Both the position numbers and the translations under genes were made by a program. Positions 10,240-22,901 of a stretch of 64,000 bases of DNA are shown in pieces. How positions within the stretch are numbered: the first letter of the stretch is position 1; each line of letters opens with the position of its first letter. The DNA comes from Melieria omissa (taxonomy: Eukaryota > Arthropoda > Insecta > Diptera > Ulidiidae). The notes beneath the pieces were generated by a model that saw only the letters and a program-made list of their open reading frames with translations, was not told where the DNA came from and did no database searches. The stretch spans positions 25,667,123-25,731,122 of the forward strand of contig OZ020270.1 in the NCBI GenBank assembly GCA_963971225.1, given 5' to 3'.

Positions 10240-13200
10240 TTAAGACGCTATTAAGGGGCATAGCTTGACTACTGGTCTTGTCAAGATACCAGAGTCAGTG
10301 CGGATATCCACGACACGGACATGATTGTCGGGACCGCGATGAATCTTATGAATGCGGCCGAGCCGCCATTCATTGGGGGGAAGCAGGTCGTCCTTAATGA
10401 CGACCATTTCATTCTCTTCCACTTCCCTTTGCGGATGCTTCCACTTATAGCGTTTGTGGAGATCCTTGAGATATTCGTCCTTCCATCGTCGGGCGAATTG
10501 ATGATGGAGGACTTTGAGTTTTTCCCATCGATTAATCAGGGATAGCTCGGAGCACTCGGGTTCGGGGGGGGCGGCGAGAGGAGCGCCTCGGAGAAAGTGA
10601 CCAGGGGTCAGAGACACTAGATCGCTAGGGTCCTGCGATTGAGGAGAGAGTGGACGTGAATTAAGCGTCCCTTCAATTCGAGTCAGAAGAGTCGTAAACT
10701 CTTCGTATGTGAATCTATGAGAGCCGGCTACCTTTTTAAGGTGGGTCTTGAAGCTTTTGACCGCCGACTCCCATAGTCCTCCCATGTGAGGAGCATGTGG
10801 GGGAATGAATTGCCACTCGACGCCCTGAGGACCGTATCGGTCGAGAATATCTTGGGCGATTTCTCTCGAGAATTTGGCAAAGTCTCTGGCCATGGCACGT
10901 TGAGCACCGACGAACGTTTTGCCGTTGTCGGTCATGAGTTTGAGAGGTAGCCCTCGTCGACCAGTAAATCGGGCGAATGCTGCGCGGAACGCTTCGGTCG
11001 TAAGATCCGAACAAAGTTCCAAGTGAACGGCTTTCGTGGAGAAGCACACGAACACTGCAACATAACCTTTGAGGTAGGTTGAGCTACGGAGCATGGAAGC
11101 TTTAATCTGGAATGGACCAGCAAAGTCGATTCCCGTTGTGGCGAATGGGATGGTGAGTGTGCATCGTTCGGGAGGGAGTGCTGCCATAATCTGTGTTCGC
11201 AGCCTTTGTTTATGGATGACACACGTTTTGCATTGAAAAATGCACTTTTTTATTTGCGGCTTTAGGCGCGGAATATAATATTCCTGCCGAACCATACGGA
11301 GCATGAGTCGTTGGTCCGCATGCAGTAATAGCTTGTGAAGGAAGCGAAGAAGCAAACTGCAGTAGCGGGACTCTGGAGGGAGAATGATGGGGTGTCGTTC
11401 ATTATACGACAATGCCGCATTGGCGAGTCTGCCATTAACTCGCATCACCTTCTGTTTGTCTAAGAAGGGATTGAGTACCAAGAGAGAACTTTTCTTGGAT
11501 ATGGGAAGCGAATGAGAGAGCGCTTGTCGTTCCTGGGGATAATAGGAACTTTGCGCGAGAGTTATAAGGCGATTCTTAACAAATGCCAACTCTGCTTGGG
11601 ATAACTGTGTTCCGTGTATGGGATGTTGCTGGCGACGGGAGGAGATGCCGTTATGAATGAAGCGGAACATGTACGCGATTACTCGCAGGGCTCGAGAGAA
11701 GCTGGAGAACCGATCGAGGATGTCGGTCTGCTCTTCGAGAAGGTGGTGGCAATCAACTGCTCGTTGTTCCGGGACTGGAACTTTGCGAGAGTGACCTTTG
11801 GGCCAAGCATCGGAAGCTTGCTGCAACCATTTGGGGCCATTCCACCACAGAGAGTGATCTTTGAGATCTTGCGGCTTGCATCCGCGCGTTCCTAAGTCCG
11901 CGGGATTTTCAGCGCTTGGGACATGTCGCCAGGGAGCGTTGTGCACATTTTGACGTATTTCAGTCGTGCGGTTGGCAACATAAGTTTTCCATGTGCAAGG
12001 TGGTTTTTCCAACCAAGCAAGGACAATTTCCGAATCGGTCCATAAATGGATTTCCGATTGATCGAACCCGAGGTGAGAGCGGAGGGATTTGATGAGCTGG
12101 GAGAGTAAAACTGCTCCGCAAAGCTCTAAGCGAGGTAGGCTTATTGTTTGGAGAGGTGCAACTCTTGTTTTCGCAACAAGGAGATGTGACGCGAGGTGGT
12201 CACCATTCGTGCTAATACGTATGTATAGAGCTGCACAGTATGCCTTTTCGGAGGCATCGCAAAATCCATGGATCTGAACATTTCGATTGGGGGCATAGTT
12301 AACCCACCGGGGAATTTCGATAAGTTCTATGGCAGGCAAATTCTCAATGAATTGCTGCCATTTAATAAGTGATCCTGGCTTTATGCACTCGTCCCACTCA
12401 GTACCTTCAAGCCAAAGCTCTTGCAGAAGCTTTTTGGCAAGAATCATTATAGGCGAAAGCCATCCTGCGGGATCGAAAAGTTTGGCAACAGACGAAAGAA
12501 TTTGCCGTTTCGTGAATGAGTGTGCAGGAGTAGTGGGAGAGATAGAGTATGAAAATGAGTCCGATAAGGCATTCCATCGGATGCCAAGAGTCTTAGTGGA
12601 ACTCGTTGTATCGAACTTGAGGAATTCCGAGTCGAAAAGGTCGTCTTCGGGAATTTCCTCTAAGAGTTTTGCGTGATTAGCCGTTATCTTTTTAAGAGGG
12701 AATCCCCCGGAGTTGAGGGTGGCTATCACTTGAGAGAGAGCTTCCTTAGTGGTTGGAAGATCATGACCTCCGGAAAGAATGTCGTCGACATACGTTTCCT
12801 CTAGAAGTATTTTTGCCGCTAACGGGCTGGATGGCTGAGAGTCGTGGGCCAATTGATGGAGCGTTCTGATGGCCAAATATGGCGCACAGTTAACCCCAAA
12901 TGTCACCGTTTTCAATTTGAAATCTTGAATAGGAGATTCCGGGGATTTGCGAAAGAGTATTCGCTGGAATTCCTGGTGATCATTATGGACCCGAATTTGC
13001 CTATACATCTTCTGGACATCGCCATTGAAGACAAAGCGGTAAAGGCGCCATCGGAGAATGAGAGCTGTGAGGTCATTTTGAAGAGTGGGGCCAGTATGCA
13101 GAACGTCATTAAGTGACTGACCAGAACTTGAGGACCTTGAGGCATTGAAGACTACTCGGACTTTGGTAGTCTTCTTTTCGGGGCGGATGACTGCGTGATG

Positions 13201-15663
13201 AGGCAGATAGTACGAAAAGTACTTGCCATTTTGGATTATCTCACGGGGATTTGTGAGTTCCATATGGTCAAGGGTGAGATATTCCTCTAAGACGTCATCG
13301 TAGATGGTCTTGAGGTTTCCCTTTCGGGAGAGATTTCGCTCCATGCTAACATATTGCTGGAGGGCGTTTGGGCGGGAATTGCCTAACGCTATGGTGTATG
13401 GAAATTCTGCCTTAAATGGGAGTTTAACAGTATATCTACCGTCCGATCCACGGGTTGTGGTCTTCTGGTATAACTCTTCGCAATAAGTGTCATCCGAGGA
13501 GACAGGTGTCGGGAGTTTGACTTCTTCCTGCTCCCAGAATTGCCTGAGTTGTGAACTAAGTTCCTCATTGGAGACTTCTGCCACGTATGTCGAATAAGCT
13601 GACACCATGTGGGGTACTGGCCCGCTGAGTATCCAACCGAAAATGGTGTTTTGGGCTAATAGGCTGCCACAGACATTTCGGCGGATACCTTCGAGTAAGA
13701 TCTGGGGAATCAGATCACTGCCAATTACTAGATCTATCTGCGCTGACTCGAATGGATTTGGGTCCGCGAGATTTAGCGTGGCAAATTCTTGCCAATTGGG
13801 ATGGCTAATTGTGAATGGGGGTAGCAATTTCGTCAATTGGGGGAGTACTATTGCTTGCACCTTGAGGGTCGTGCTGGAGTTTGGAACTGCCAACGTCAAA
13901 AAGCAAATGTGATTAGCATTTTGCACAATTTTACCGCCCATGCCTGAAATTTCGAAGTGAGATCTTTCAATTGGCAATTTAAGGCGTTTTTGCACCTTCG
14001 AGGAAATGAAGGTGCGTTGCGAGCCTTGGTCGATCAACGCTCTAACCTTGAACAATTCTCCTAAGTGTGCAATAGACACCAGTGCCGTAGGCAGAAGGGA
14101 TTGGGTGCCATTATTTGAATGAAGGGCTTGTACTTGAGGCGTACTTTGCCTTGAAGATGGGCCGGGTTGCGCATCTGAAGTGGGGGCATGAGTTGTGGAG
14201 TTATTGTTCGGTTGGTGATGAGCTGTTGCGACCTGAGACATGGTCGTCTGAGACCTATTGAGAGGCTGCGGGGCTTGGGATTTGTTGTTGGGAAAGTGAA
14301 GCAGGGAATGATGCTTCCTTTGGCAGTAAACACACGTAAAACTGCTTGTGCAATCCTTTATGGTATGCGTTGTGGCAAGACAGTTTTCGCATAAGTTGTG
14401 CTCTTTGACGTATTTCAATCGGCTCTGGGGGGTGAGCTTCTTGAAACTCTGACATGTTCGAATGGGGTGGTTGGCGTTGCAAAGTTTGCACGCGAAGTCT
14501 TTTTTCACTTCAGTGTGGAAGTGCTGAGATTTATTTTGAGGCCGATTTTGGGGAGTATGAAAATTGGAGGGTTGTGGTTTTGGCTTAGCGGGGCGAATGC
14601 TATTGAGCCGTTCCACCACCTCGTACCTGCAGGTCAGGAACTCGTCCATCTGCGACCAAAGAGGCAGGTCCTTACGAGATGTAAGGGATTGTTCCCAGAG
14701 AGCCAATGTCTCTTCGGGTAATTTGGTGCAACATATGTACACAAGCAGCGGATCCCAATTGTCAGTGTCCACGGCCTGGGACCTAAGTACTGACAGACAA
14801 TTATTTATTGTACTTTGAATCCGCTGCAGCGCTTCGCTATTTTCGGTAGTAGCCGGAGTGATATTTAATAATGATCGTATTTGGTTGTCAACTAAAATGC
14901 GCCTGTTTTCGTAACGGGATTTCAGGGCTTCCCATGCGAGTCCGAAGTTTTCATCGCTTAAGGCAAATTGCTTCACAATTGCACCGGCTTTGCCTTGCGT
15001 CTTGTATCGGAGGTGATACAATTTCTGGGCTGGAGTGAGCTTGGGGTGGTTTATGTATACTGCCGTAAACATATCCCGGAAGGACGGCCACTGCTCATAG
15101 CCCCCGAAAAATGTTTCGGTATCGCAAGGTGGAACTTGTAAACAAATATTCGGAGTATTTGTTGGTTCTGAGGATCGAACCTGTTCCGTATGCGCAGCGT
15201 GCTGAGTGGGTGGAGGCTGGAGCATCTCAATGATGTCCGACATTTGAGCCATGCACAACTCATATTGGTCAATGCAGGCTTCGTTCTTCTGCCGAGCCGA
15301 CTCCTTGAAACGGTCGGGCTGGCTACTGTCTTCCGCAATGGAGACTGCCTCATATGCTTGCATAAGCCTAGTCCATTGGACTTCCAAATTCTTTTGACGA
15401 ATTTGGACGAGGGACTTTGTTTGTTCCTCAATGGGGGTCGCAGAAAACTTTGTGCATAATTGCACGAGCTGATCGGACTCGAAAATAAATTTGGCAACGC
15501 TAGGATCGGTTGCTTTGAGAATGGGGGACTTGGAGCGCGTTTTTGGCGGCTCACGAGCGACAGTGTCTGTCAAAAACAAGTCAGTTGACACCTTAGGGGG
15601 TTGTTTGGAGGCGGTTGACTCCATCGCGTCTGATTGTTTTTTGGGCGAACGCTCTACCGGCAT
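10240..15663 (-). CDS. BEL/Pao Gag-Pol polyprotein, intact
   Basis: One uninterrupted 1807-codon frame. In order: Gag DUF1759-like region (about 190-345, with [11 protein letters not shown]); zinc knuckles (about 390-460); aspartic protease with the rare centre [12 protein letters not shown] (about 540); reverse transcriptase (about 790-1010, with YVDDILSG); RNase H (about 1190-1320, with [14 protein letters not shown] and [11 protein letters not shown]); integrase with its His/Cys zinc arm (CIFQCKTC) and DDE core ([29 protein letters not shown]); and a C-terminal DUF5641-like part. The enzymes replicate the element in virus-like particles and insert it. The length is typical for the superfamily and no lesion is visible, so this copy could be active. 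The ATG at 15663 is the first in the frame. Confidence 0.95.
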   Translation of the reverse strand: MPVERSPKKQSDAMESTASKQPPKVSTDLFLTDTVAREPPKTRSKSPILKATDPSVAKFIFESDQLVQLCTKFSATPIEEQTKSLVQIRQKNLEVQWTRLMQAYEAVSIAEDSSQPDRFKESARQKNEACIDQYELCMAQMSDIIEMLQPPPTQHAAHTEQVRSSEPTNTPNICLQVPPCDTETFFGGYEQWPSFRDMFTAVYINHPKLTPAQKLYHLRYKTQGKAGAIVKQFALSDENFGLAWEALKSRYENRRILVDNQIRSLLNITPATTENSEALQRIQSTINNCLSVLRSQAVDTDNWDPLLVYICCTKLPEETLALWEQSLTSRKDLPLWSQMDEFLTCRYEVVERLNSIRPAKPKPQPSNFHTPQNRPQNKSQHFHTEVKKDFACKLCNANHPIRTCQSFKKLTPQSRLKYVKEHNLCENCLATTHTIKDCTSSFTCVYCQRKHHSLLHFPNNKSQAPQPLNRSQTTMSQVATAHHQPNNNSTTHAPTSDAQPGPSSRQSTPQVQALHSNNGTQSLLPTALVSIAHLGELFKVRALIDQGSQRTFISSKVQKRLKLPIERSHFEISGMGGKIVQNANHICFLTLAVPNSSTTLKVQAIVLPQLTKLLPPFTISHPNWQEFATLNLADPNPFESAQIDLVIGSDLIPQILLEGIRRNVCGSLLAQNTIFGWILSGPVPHMVSAYSTYVAEVSNEELSSQLRQFWEQEEVKLPTPVSSDDTYCEELYQKTTTRGSDGRYTVKLPFKAEFPYTIALGNSRPNALQQYVSMERNLSRKGNLKTIYDDVLEEYLTLDHMELTNPREIIQNGKYFSYYLPHHAVIRPEKKTTKVRVVFNASRSSSSGQSLNDVLHTGPTLQNDLTALILRWRLYRFVFNGDVQKMYRQIRVHNDHQEFQRILFRKSPESPIQDFKLKTVTFGVNCAPYLAIRTLHQLAHDSQPSSPLAAKILLEETYVDDILSGGHDLPTTKEALSQVIATLNSGGFPLKKITANHAKLLEEIPEDDLFDSEFLKFDTTSSTKTLGIRWNALSDSFSYSISPTTPAHSFTKRQILSSVAKLFDPAGWLSPIMILAKKLLQELWLEGTEWDECIKPGSLIKWQQFIENLPAIELIEIPRWVNYAPNRNVQIHGFCDASEKAYCAALYIRISTNGDHLASHLLVAKTRVAPLQTISLPRLELCGAVLLSQLIKSLRSHLGFDQSEIHLWTDSEIVLAWLEKPPCTWKTYVANRTTEIRQNVHNAPWRHVPSAENPADLGTRGCKPQDLKDHSLWWNGPKWLQQASDAWPKGHSRKVPVPEQRAVDCHHLLEEQTDILDRFSSFSRALRVIAYMFRFIHNGISSRRQQHPIHGTQLSQAELAFVKNRLITLAQSSYYPQERQALSHSLPISKKSSLLVLNPFLDKQKVMRVNGRLANAALSYNERHPIILPPESRYCSLLLRFLHKLLLHADQRLMLRMVRQEYYIPRLKPQIKKCIFQCKTCVIHKQRLRTQIMAALPPERCTLTIPFATTGIDFAGPFQIKASMLRSSTYLKGYVAVFVCFSTKAVHLELCSDLTTEAFRAAFARFTGRRGLPLKLMTDNGKTFVGAQRAMARDFAKFSREIAQDILDRYGPQGVEWQFIPPHAPHMGGLWESAVKSFKTHLKKVAGSHRFTYEEFTTLLTRIEGTLNSRPLSPQSQDPSDLVSLTPGHFLRGAPLAAPPEPECSELSLINRWEKLKVLHHQFARRWKDEYLKDLHKRYKWKHPQREVEENEMVVIKDDLLPPNEWRLGRIHKIHRGPDNHVRVVDIRTDSGILTRPVVKLCPLIAS

Positions 15664-17763
15664 TGAAAAATATAAAAAAGCGAAGCTTGAGTGAGAGGGG
15701 GGTCAGGTGCGAAAAAATTGAAATTAAATTTCCACCTGAGAATGGGAATGAGTGAGAGGGTTAAAGTTGGCCGCGTCCGCACGAACGGCTTAAAAATAGA
15801 AAAAAATCGAAAAATTACACGAATGTGAGAAATTTATTCGATTGACTGGGAAAATGCCTTTAGTTTGTTGGCCAACTTTATTAACCGTATGGGAGTGATG
15901 CACGAAAATATTAAAATGTGAAATTGCACCGCGAAATTCGAAAAAATGAGAATTTGTGTCAGTGTTGTGTATAATTTAGTGAAATGAAAACACCAAGTGA
16001 ACGTAAATTGTATTTGTGTATGTGTATTTGTATTTATTTTATTAAAAAATTTATGTGAAGGGAAAATAAATAGGAATGGTATAAATGTATATAAATAAGG
16101 AAAATGAACGTGTATTGTTATGTGAGTATGTGTATAAGTGTAGTCAAAGGATATTTTGAATATATATTTGTTAATGTTGTTAGTAAATGTACTAAAATCT
16201 TCAATTATATAAAACAAAAAAAATTTTTTTTAATTTTGTGTACAGGTGGGATGAGTTTGTCCCACTGTATCTAAATGAAGGGTATGTGCAGTGAACGATT
16301 ATTATGTACAATTGAAAATTTTCTATGTCGAAAATTTTCAATGTACTTAGGACGGTTATTGTTGTCCCACTGTATGTATCTAAATGTGTATTGTGAATAT
16401 AAGTGGTGTATGAGTATATATATATATGTATGTATGTATATGTACACGACTGAAAATTTTCCAAGTCAAAGAAAATTTTCAATGTGCTGAGAAAAAGTTC
16501 AACTTGTCCCACTGTGCCCGCTTTGTGCTTGTTTATGTATATACAAGTATATATGTGTATATGCACTTTGGCCAAGCAGCCGAGTTGCGCGCTGCCAAGT
16601 GCGTGCGGATATAGCACAAAGGGAAATTGTAAAATGTGTGCAGCTGGGCTGTTTGCCGCTTATTTCTTTTTTTTGCAAAGCGCAAAGAAACGAAGTGGAA
16701 CTTGAATATGTAAATATGTGCGTACAGGGAGCAGCGCGAAAATGGGGACTAGCGGTGGTTGCTATGTGCACTGAAAATGTGCAAAATATATTTTGCAATA
16801 GCGGAATTGCTTTTTGCGGGATTTTGATCCAGTTGAATATTGTATATATATACAATATTCAACGGCAAATAATTGGGTATGTGTTAATGTATGTTATTAT
16901 TAAACCGAAATTTAATAATGGGCAGGTTAGTATTTGGAAAATTTAAATTTTTATTTGCAAGATTTTTGTTATTTGTGAAATATATGTGTATGCGGATGTT
17001 CGTATATGAAATTTATGTGTAAATGGGAAATTGGTTATGTTTATAAATTTTCGAAATATGTATGTATTGGTTAGTGTATGGGTTGTTAATTTTTTATATA
17101 AAGTTTTTGGGGCTTATCTTATTGGGCCCAGTGCCCGAGTATGGGGATCTCCTCTATGCTTTAATAATGTCCGTCCAACGTTGCGTTGTGGTGCTGATGT
17201 TGTCTGCCCTTGTTGTTTGTTCGATGTCGCTTCCCTCTTCGTCAGCGTTGTGTGTGTTGTTGTTGTTGTGTGATTTTTCGTTGGTCGTTGCAATTACACT
17301 GCACTGCACTGTGGTTTTTTGTTTTTCTGTACTACACTTAATTTTTATTTTTATTTTTTTGTTTAAGGGGGGCCGGGGTTGCCTGTTTTTGTCTTGTTTT
17401 TTTTTTTTTTTTTCACTGATTTATAATTTATTTTTTGTTTAACAGGTGGGATCGGGGACGGCTTTTTAGCTTTTTGGTGGGGTCACTGCACTGCTCACTC
17501 ACTTTTTGTTTTTGTTATTTAGCTTATTAGTTTTACCTCATTTCTTTTCCTTTTGATGTATGTTTGTGTAGTTTAGTTTTAATTTGTTACTGTTTTGTGG
17601 TATGTTGTTCACTTTTGTTCTCACTGTTCACTGTTTTGTGACTGTTGCACTGTTTGGATGTTTTTTGTCACTGTTGCTGTTTTCGTTCACTGTGTCACTT
17701 GTTTTAGTTTTATTAGTTGTTTTTTGTTTTTTGTCGCGGGTTCGACAAAGGCTCGAAGGACCA
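15664..17763 (-). other. BEL/Pao 2.1-kb untranslated leader with repeats
   Basis: There is no long frame between the 5' LTR and the gag-pol start. On the plus strand the leader contains three spaced copies of a TGTCCCACTGT block (about 16256, 16369 and 16504) alternating with GAAAATTTTC stretches. A perfect palindrome of the ATTGTATATATATACAAT type sits near 16840-16857, and a long T/G-rich tract runs at about 17200-17750. Such a leader could hold packaging signals, a splice donor for the third frame, or a ribosome entry site. These roles are inference. Confidence 0.6.
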
Positions 17764-18009
17764 TGTAATAGCGTCTCTGAGCCGTCGGCGGAATAGTTTT
17801 CAAATGAAATGCGCGGTAGGGTTTCGGTTTGCGTGGTGTTTATTAGCAAGGTAAAAACACGAATGAACAAAGTGAAAAAGACATTGGACGAGACAGACGG
17901 CCGAAGCCGGTGGATTGGGAAAGTGGGACATAAATACATAGGGGACTGGAAGGGAGAGGATTGGATCATTGCAGGATCCACAGATCACTGGAACGAACAC
18001 ATTTGAACA
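17764..18009 (-). repeat. BEL/Pao 5' LTR
   Basis: This 246-bp LTR matches 9312-9557 with no difference seen by eye. On the minus strand it is upstream and should hold the promoter. The adjoining minus-strand bases TGGTCCTTCGAGCC are the likely primer-binding site. I do not assign the tRNA. Confidence 0.95.
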
Positions 18010-18318
18010 CAGATAGCTCACAGCAGAAGCGGCTTTGGGACTAATAGTCAATGCCCATTTGAGCGTGCACCAGTATAACATGATGAGACAGCAGCTGAAG
18101 GGTATAAACTTAAACGTTTATCCATCCTACAATCTTGTTAAGAAGGCAAAAGAATAATGTTACCCAACACAAGACGCAATGTTACCCACCACAAGGCAAT
18201 ATTATTTCGATACAGAATTACTATTTTAATGTTTAATCAATTATTAATCAATTATTAATAATGTTCAATCAATTGAATCACTCACTAAAAATCACTCACA
18301 AAAAATGGGTTCATCGCG
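18010..18318. other. Flank of BEL/Pao insertion, unassigned
   Basis: This sequence continues the region interrupted at 9311. It is AT-rich towards its right end, with short repeats of ACCCAMCACAAGR type at about 18162-18205. No gene is recognised. Confidence 0.3.
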
Positions 18319-18743
18319 TGCTCCTAAAAAAAAAGTATTTTTTAGACTAATGTTCGGCTGCTGAACACGAAACTGAAAATCAAAAAATTTTCTTAAGAAG
18401 CGTTTTCGAAAAATCTTCGAAAAACACGTTTTCCCCCTCTTATTTCAGTTATGAGCACACCACAAGTATTACAACTTTCACCGTCAGTTACTTCCCCAAA
18501 TCTCATCTGATTTTGACAATCTATATTTGGTTGGAGAGGTTAGTTAATTACCTTCTGAACGACGGGCCACAAGTGTTAGTCGGATGGTTGGTTTACGAGA
18601 TATGTGCTCATAACTGAAATAAGACGGGAAAAAGTGTTTTTCGAAGATTTTTCGAAAACGCTTCTTAAGAAAATGTTTTGATTTTCAGTTTCGTGTTCAG
18701 CAGCCGAAAACTAGTCTAAAAAATACTTTTGTTTTTAGGAGCA
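18319..18743. mobile_element. Foldback element with roughly 140-bp inverted arms
   Basis: The left arm 18319-18460 is repeated in reverse complement at 18604-18743. Both start at TGCTCCTAAAA and run to the TTATTTCAGTTATGAGCA block next to the loop. The loop of about 145 bp has no coding potential. I found no certain target duplication. The family is undetermined; long arms and a short loop fit foldback-type MITEs. Confidence 0.75.
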
Positions 18744-19078
18744 TTTTTCGTGTCGAGGAGTGTAATCAATGAAATTGAAATAATATATCACTCAAAGCGC
18801 GGGTAGCGTGGAACCAAGGAAAAAAAAAATTTTTGTATGAGTGGGGCAGCCAAATTTAACTGAATCTTCAAAAACATGAACCAAAGCAGTTATTAAGAGA
18901 CATTTTAAATCGAATACCCACGGATACTTTTTTTAAACTCAAAGCAAAATCACAACATTTGAAAAATTTTTATATGTCCGAATAAATTGCTCTGTAACCA
19001 CTAATAATATACATAACGATATTCTAGTTTACCTGATAAGGTGGCGAAAAAGGTGCTGATAGCTAATAACAGAGTTTG
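18744..19078. other. Unassigned AT-rich spacer
   Basis: Nothing recognised between the foldback element and the mariner copy. Confidence 0.3.
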
Positions 19079-19080
19079 TA

Positions 19081-19676
19081 TAGGGTGTTTTTTTTAGAGG
19101 TATAGAACTTCGAATTGAAATAAAACACAAGAAAATCGTTTTAATGTCCATCAATTTGGCTTTATTGGAAGGATAATTTTATGCCATTAATGTTTAAATA
19201 TGATTTCGGGCATGTGGCCGCCGCGGCTGGCTCGAATAAAGCCAATTCTACAGGTCCAATTTTTAAAGTTGATGGACAAAGCTCCAATTGCTGTGCACGG
19301 TGGCGAATCGATTCATTCGGGTCCTCTTCATCATTTTGCTCTACAGCGGCAATTGTTTCTTCGGTGCGCACTGTTCGACGTCTCTGCGGATGCGTATTAT
19401 CACATAGAGTAAACGTAGTACGAAAACGACCGATTTTGCTCTGATGGACGATTATGTCGACCATAAAATGGACGGAGCTTGCGGTAAACTTCGCGAACTG
19501 AACCATTATTTTCGAAATAAATTTGCACGATTTGCAAGCGTTGTTCTTTTGTCAACCTGTTCATGATGAAATGGCAAACCAAACTGAACATAAATGACAT
19601 TAGAGTTGCCAGATTTGACCACAAAATGCCAGTTTTATCTCTATTCGAAAAACAAACCTCTAAAAAAAACACCCTA
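19081..19676 (-). mobile_element. Tc1/mariner-type element, internally deleted
   Basis: Terminal repeats of the form TAGGGTGTTTTTTTTAGAGG lie at 19081-19100 and, inverted, at about 19657-19676, with TA target dinucleotides outside. The 600-bp copy contains only the two ends of a transposase gene on the minus strand. Confidence 0.85.
19162..19564 (-). pseudogene. Mariner-like transposase remnant
   Basis: The minus-strand frame starts MNRLTKEQRLQIVQIYFEN near 19562, a helix-turn-helix start typical of this mariner-like family. It shifts frame near 19440 and continues through RFRTTFTLCDNTHPQRRRTVRTEE and the second DNA-binding part (RRAQQLELCPSTL-like). It then jumps directly to a C-terminal fragment (AAAATCPKSYLNINGI). 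The catalytic DDE/D core is deleted. The copy is inactive but could be moved by a full-length relative. Confidence 0.8.
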
Positions 19677-19942
19677 TATTTAATATTTATTTAGTATTGA
19701 ATTGAATTGAATTGAGATTTATTTATTTATTTACTTTATTTATTTGTCGATCTTTATTTACTATATTATTTAATATATATATTTATTATGTAATATTTAA
19801 ATATAATGGGTGATGATAGGCCTCCTGGGGAACCGAACACCCAAAAAAAAAATCGGTAACGCACCTTCTTGCATACCTCAGTGGTGGTGTGGAAAATGCA
19901 AGACGTACAAATAATATAACATAAACATAAAAACAATATATA

Positions 19943-20917
19943 AGGGAGAGGGCTGGGGTGTGAACCGGGTTTTGTTTTTTGGCTCTAACTTTTCACAGAA
20001 TAAAGATATCGAAAAATCGAAGATACCGTTGGAAAGGTGAATATATAACGCAACTTTGTTATGAAGACAGATTACCGTTTTGATTGAAATTTAACTCTCT
20101 ACGTCCAATTTTCTGAGAACGTGATTTTTCGCTTTTTCAAAAAAGTGGCTGGGTTGTGAACCATCTGGAAAATCCCTATTAAAGTCGGAAAATACGAAGA
20201 AAACACCCATAATTTTTAAGTACATTGAGAATTTATTTAATCAGGAAGCCTCAAGAGGTGAAAAAAAGTTATAATGACGCCTCTTAGGCCAAAAAATCGC
20301 AATGAATGAAACTGCTCAATTTTTTAAATTTTCATCCTAATCTGTGTCGGAATGTTTGCACGTGAAATACGAACGTGTTCTCGTATTGGCTCACTTCAAG
20401 TGAACACAACGAAATCGAGTGAAATTATATAAAATGACTTTATTTTTATATATCCGTCCATATTTGACAGTGTTAGAACAAATGTAGTACGAAAAACAGG
20501 TGGTTCATAACCCAGCCACCTCAATGGTTCACAGCCCAACCACGATGCCATTTTGTAAACTTTAAAATAAACGACACTTCCAATCATAATTCGACATAAA
20601 CAAATATTGCATCGTAAAATAGAATCAAAACACTAAATAAACATGTATTACACAGACTTTTTGCAATAAGCTCAGTCACTTGGATAGCACTTTAAAAAAT
20701 AGCCAACAAGTTTTCGCAGTCGATTTTCAAACACGATGTCTTTCAAACTCGATTGCTGCCACAAGCAATACGTGTTTGTACTTCGGTGTAACCACAAAAG
20801 CAGAGTCATATCATAAGACAAAATTGACAGTTGAAAGATTGGCGATATGTCAATTAGGGAAAGAAAAAACGGCAATGGTTCACACCCCAGCCTGGTTCAC
20901 AACCCAGCCCTCTCCCT
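19943..20917. mobile_element. TA-flanked MITE with repeated TGGGTTGTGAACC motif
   Basis: Ends AGGGAGAGGGCTGGG and its inverse, flanked by TA (19941-19942 and 20918-20919). The motif GGCTGGGTTGTGAACC occurs at both ends and twice more inside (near 20150 and, inverted, 20501-20545). No transposase frame. The TA duplication suggests a Tc1/mariner or similar partner. Odd: the terminal motif is also used internally. Confidence 0.8.
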
Positions 20918-20919
20918 TA

Positions 20920-22732
20920 CATCAAAATGCTAAAGATGTATATGAGACACGACGTTTTTAATGTTTATACGACTTTTTAATAATTTTTTTGCTTTGTTTT
21001 ATACTACTTCTAATATTTAATACAAATATTAATATGTTTATGTTTATGCTTACTTTTCGTAATATCGTACTACCTGCATACACTACCTCAAAAATGCAAC
21101 CCTTTATGTGCAAAGCGGCCAGTTCGTCAACCCTGTGCAAGAGATTCGCTAAATGAAGAACTGCGAAACAAAAAGGACGGCAATTGACCCTGTCATATTA
21201 AATGCATTTTCCTTTGTGTTCTTTGGTATATTTTTCAATAAAATTTACATAATGACACCAAACAAGTTTATATATTGTTTATATAATGCAGAAAATTTAT
21301 GTGAACATACTTTAACAAGCAAATAATTGAAAGCAAACCGGAGGTATTTCAGTTTGCACACACATCTCTAATATCGGGAAAAGAGCGAAAACAGTGAACA
21401 GCTGATCACTGCCAGCACACACGGACTGTGTACGTGTATTGCAAAAAACGCACAAAAATCGGCTTACTCTCCCAGTTTCACATCGCTTAATCGTTGGTTA
21501 CGAGCTAGCATTGTTCCTGCAGGTAAAGCGCAGAACGAAATATTAAAAAAAAGCTTGAGTGCGAAAACGCACATTACCCAAAACTTCGTTCATGCTGGTT
21601 ACGGTATTTACTGGTACTGTTTTTTGCGCTCATTGCTTTTACATAGTAGAAATATGAACAGAACGAAAAGTATTGAGTATGTTATGATCGCATGAGGCTC
21701 TCAGCAAATGAACGACGAGTAAATCAACACCGCACAATTTCTTTTGCGGTGTTTATGGCACTCGAGTATACAAAATACAGAGTATGTATGCGGTGTACTT
21801 ATTGTTGCGGTGCACTCGTACCGTTCTCTGCTGGACATCTATATGATGAGTTATCTGTGGCACTGCTTTCGAAGTGATGTAAGTGCTACCACATACGTTT
21901 TTTTTTGGCACATTTTCACTTATAATGTACAATGCAGCCCTAATATAAATTTTACAACATAAAGCTCTAATTTATTTGGAGTAATAGGTTGGTTAATAGA
22001 AAAATGTATGTTCCACAAAAATGTGGTAGATTTTAAGCCCTCCGTGGCAGATGTAAAAACTTGATTTTAAAAATAATTATGGTAGATCTACCACATATGT
22101 GGTAGAAGTAAGCACACTGGTGGCGGCTCGTGCTTGCACTCCGCTTGCTGTTTTACAAATAAGAACAAGAAGTGAACAGGCAAACTTTGCATAGAAAAAT
22201 TGATTGAGCGATCGCCAAGGCGCATAAATAAGGTGGTAAGGTACCGAAAAAACAAAAATTCAATGAATTTTATTAGTTCCTTTGGTCTGTTTGTAAAATA
22301 GGTGTTGTAAAAAGTATAAATGGCTACAATGAAAAGAAACATATGTGTAAAAATATTGGAACAACCAAGAAGCATTAAGAAAGTGATAATAAGTGGAAAA
22401 CTATTGCTACAATGTTGTGCTAATTATCAAAGAAAACAGTTTAATCAGTTCTGGTGCTGCTTTGCTAAATCAACCACCATTTCAATCTGCCCGAGTAAAG
22501 CCAAGCTGGCTTGCTGCGGAAAGCAACAACATTGCGTGTTGTTGTCGAAATGAAAATAAAGCCCAAAACAATCGAATCTATGTGTGTACATCAATTCGCG
22601 CTTACTCTCTCGGTTCCCTTTACATTTTCCTCATCTTTGTTGCTTCCCGCCCGCGTCAGAAATGAAATCGCAAAATTATTAAACAAAAATTAATATTGCA
22701 AACTTTCAATACTATTTTGAGTTTTACGAGAG
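20920..22732. other. Unassigned sequence, includes a repeat shared with the window end
   Basis: No gene recognised. About 22555-22680 matches the reverse complement of 63790-63923, so it belongs to a dispersed repeat. A small cluster of GTGGTAGA/TCTACCAC motifs lies at 22015-22112. The last 40 bases (22693-22732) carry the upstream end of the Harbinger transposase frame described at 28285. Confidence 0.4.
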
Positions 22733-22735
22733 TAT
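22693..22735 (+). pseudogene. Harbinger transposase fragment upstream of an insertion
   Basis: Reading up to the insertion point gives FNTILSFTRV, which joins in frame to CVEQAFGILKN after the inserted element at 28287. This is the conserved C-terminal block of PIF/Harbinger transposases. The rest of the gene upstream is not recognisable. Confidence 0.7.
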
Positions 22736-22901
22736 GGCTGACTTCATAAACGCAAGTTGCAAAGCAACACTGCAAACAGTTGCGCTTACAAGGCAAAGCA
22801 ATACTGCATTGCAACACTGTGCTGTCAAATAATGCAATGACAATTTCAAACCTTTATGAACGCATAAATGCTTTGTTGTGTGTTTCGTTGTTTTCTGTGA
22901 A

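Larger units (their letters stand above)
9312..18009 (-). mobile_element. Complete BEL/Pao LTR retrotransposon
   Basis: The element is 8698 bp and lies on the minus strand. Its 246-bp LTRs (9312-9557 and 17764-18009) start TG and end CA. Both sides carry the 5-bp target duplication CAGAT (9307-9311 and 18010-18014), the usual size for BEL/Pao. It holds one intact gag-pol frame, a 2.1-kb leader and an extra zinc-knuckle frame after pol. The LTRs look identical, so insertion was recent. A TGG adjoining the inner edge of the 5' LTR on the minus strand is where a tRNA primer would bind. No convincing purine tract precedes the 3' LTR. Confidence 0.95.

Noticed and set aside
9570..10268. 232-codon plus-strand frame
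   Set aside because: It is the shadow of the G+C-rich zinc-knuckle frame on the other strand and has no domain of its own.
16201..16946. Overlapping frames on both strands in the BEL/Pao leader
   Set aside because: Low-complexity Tyr/Ile-rich translations of TATA repeats, with no shared motif.
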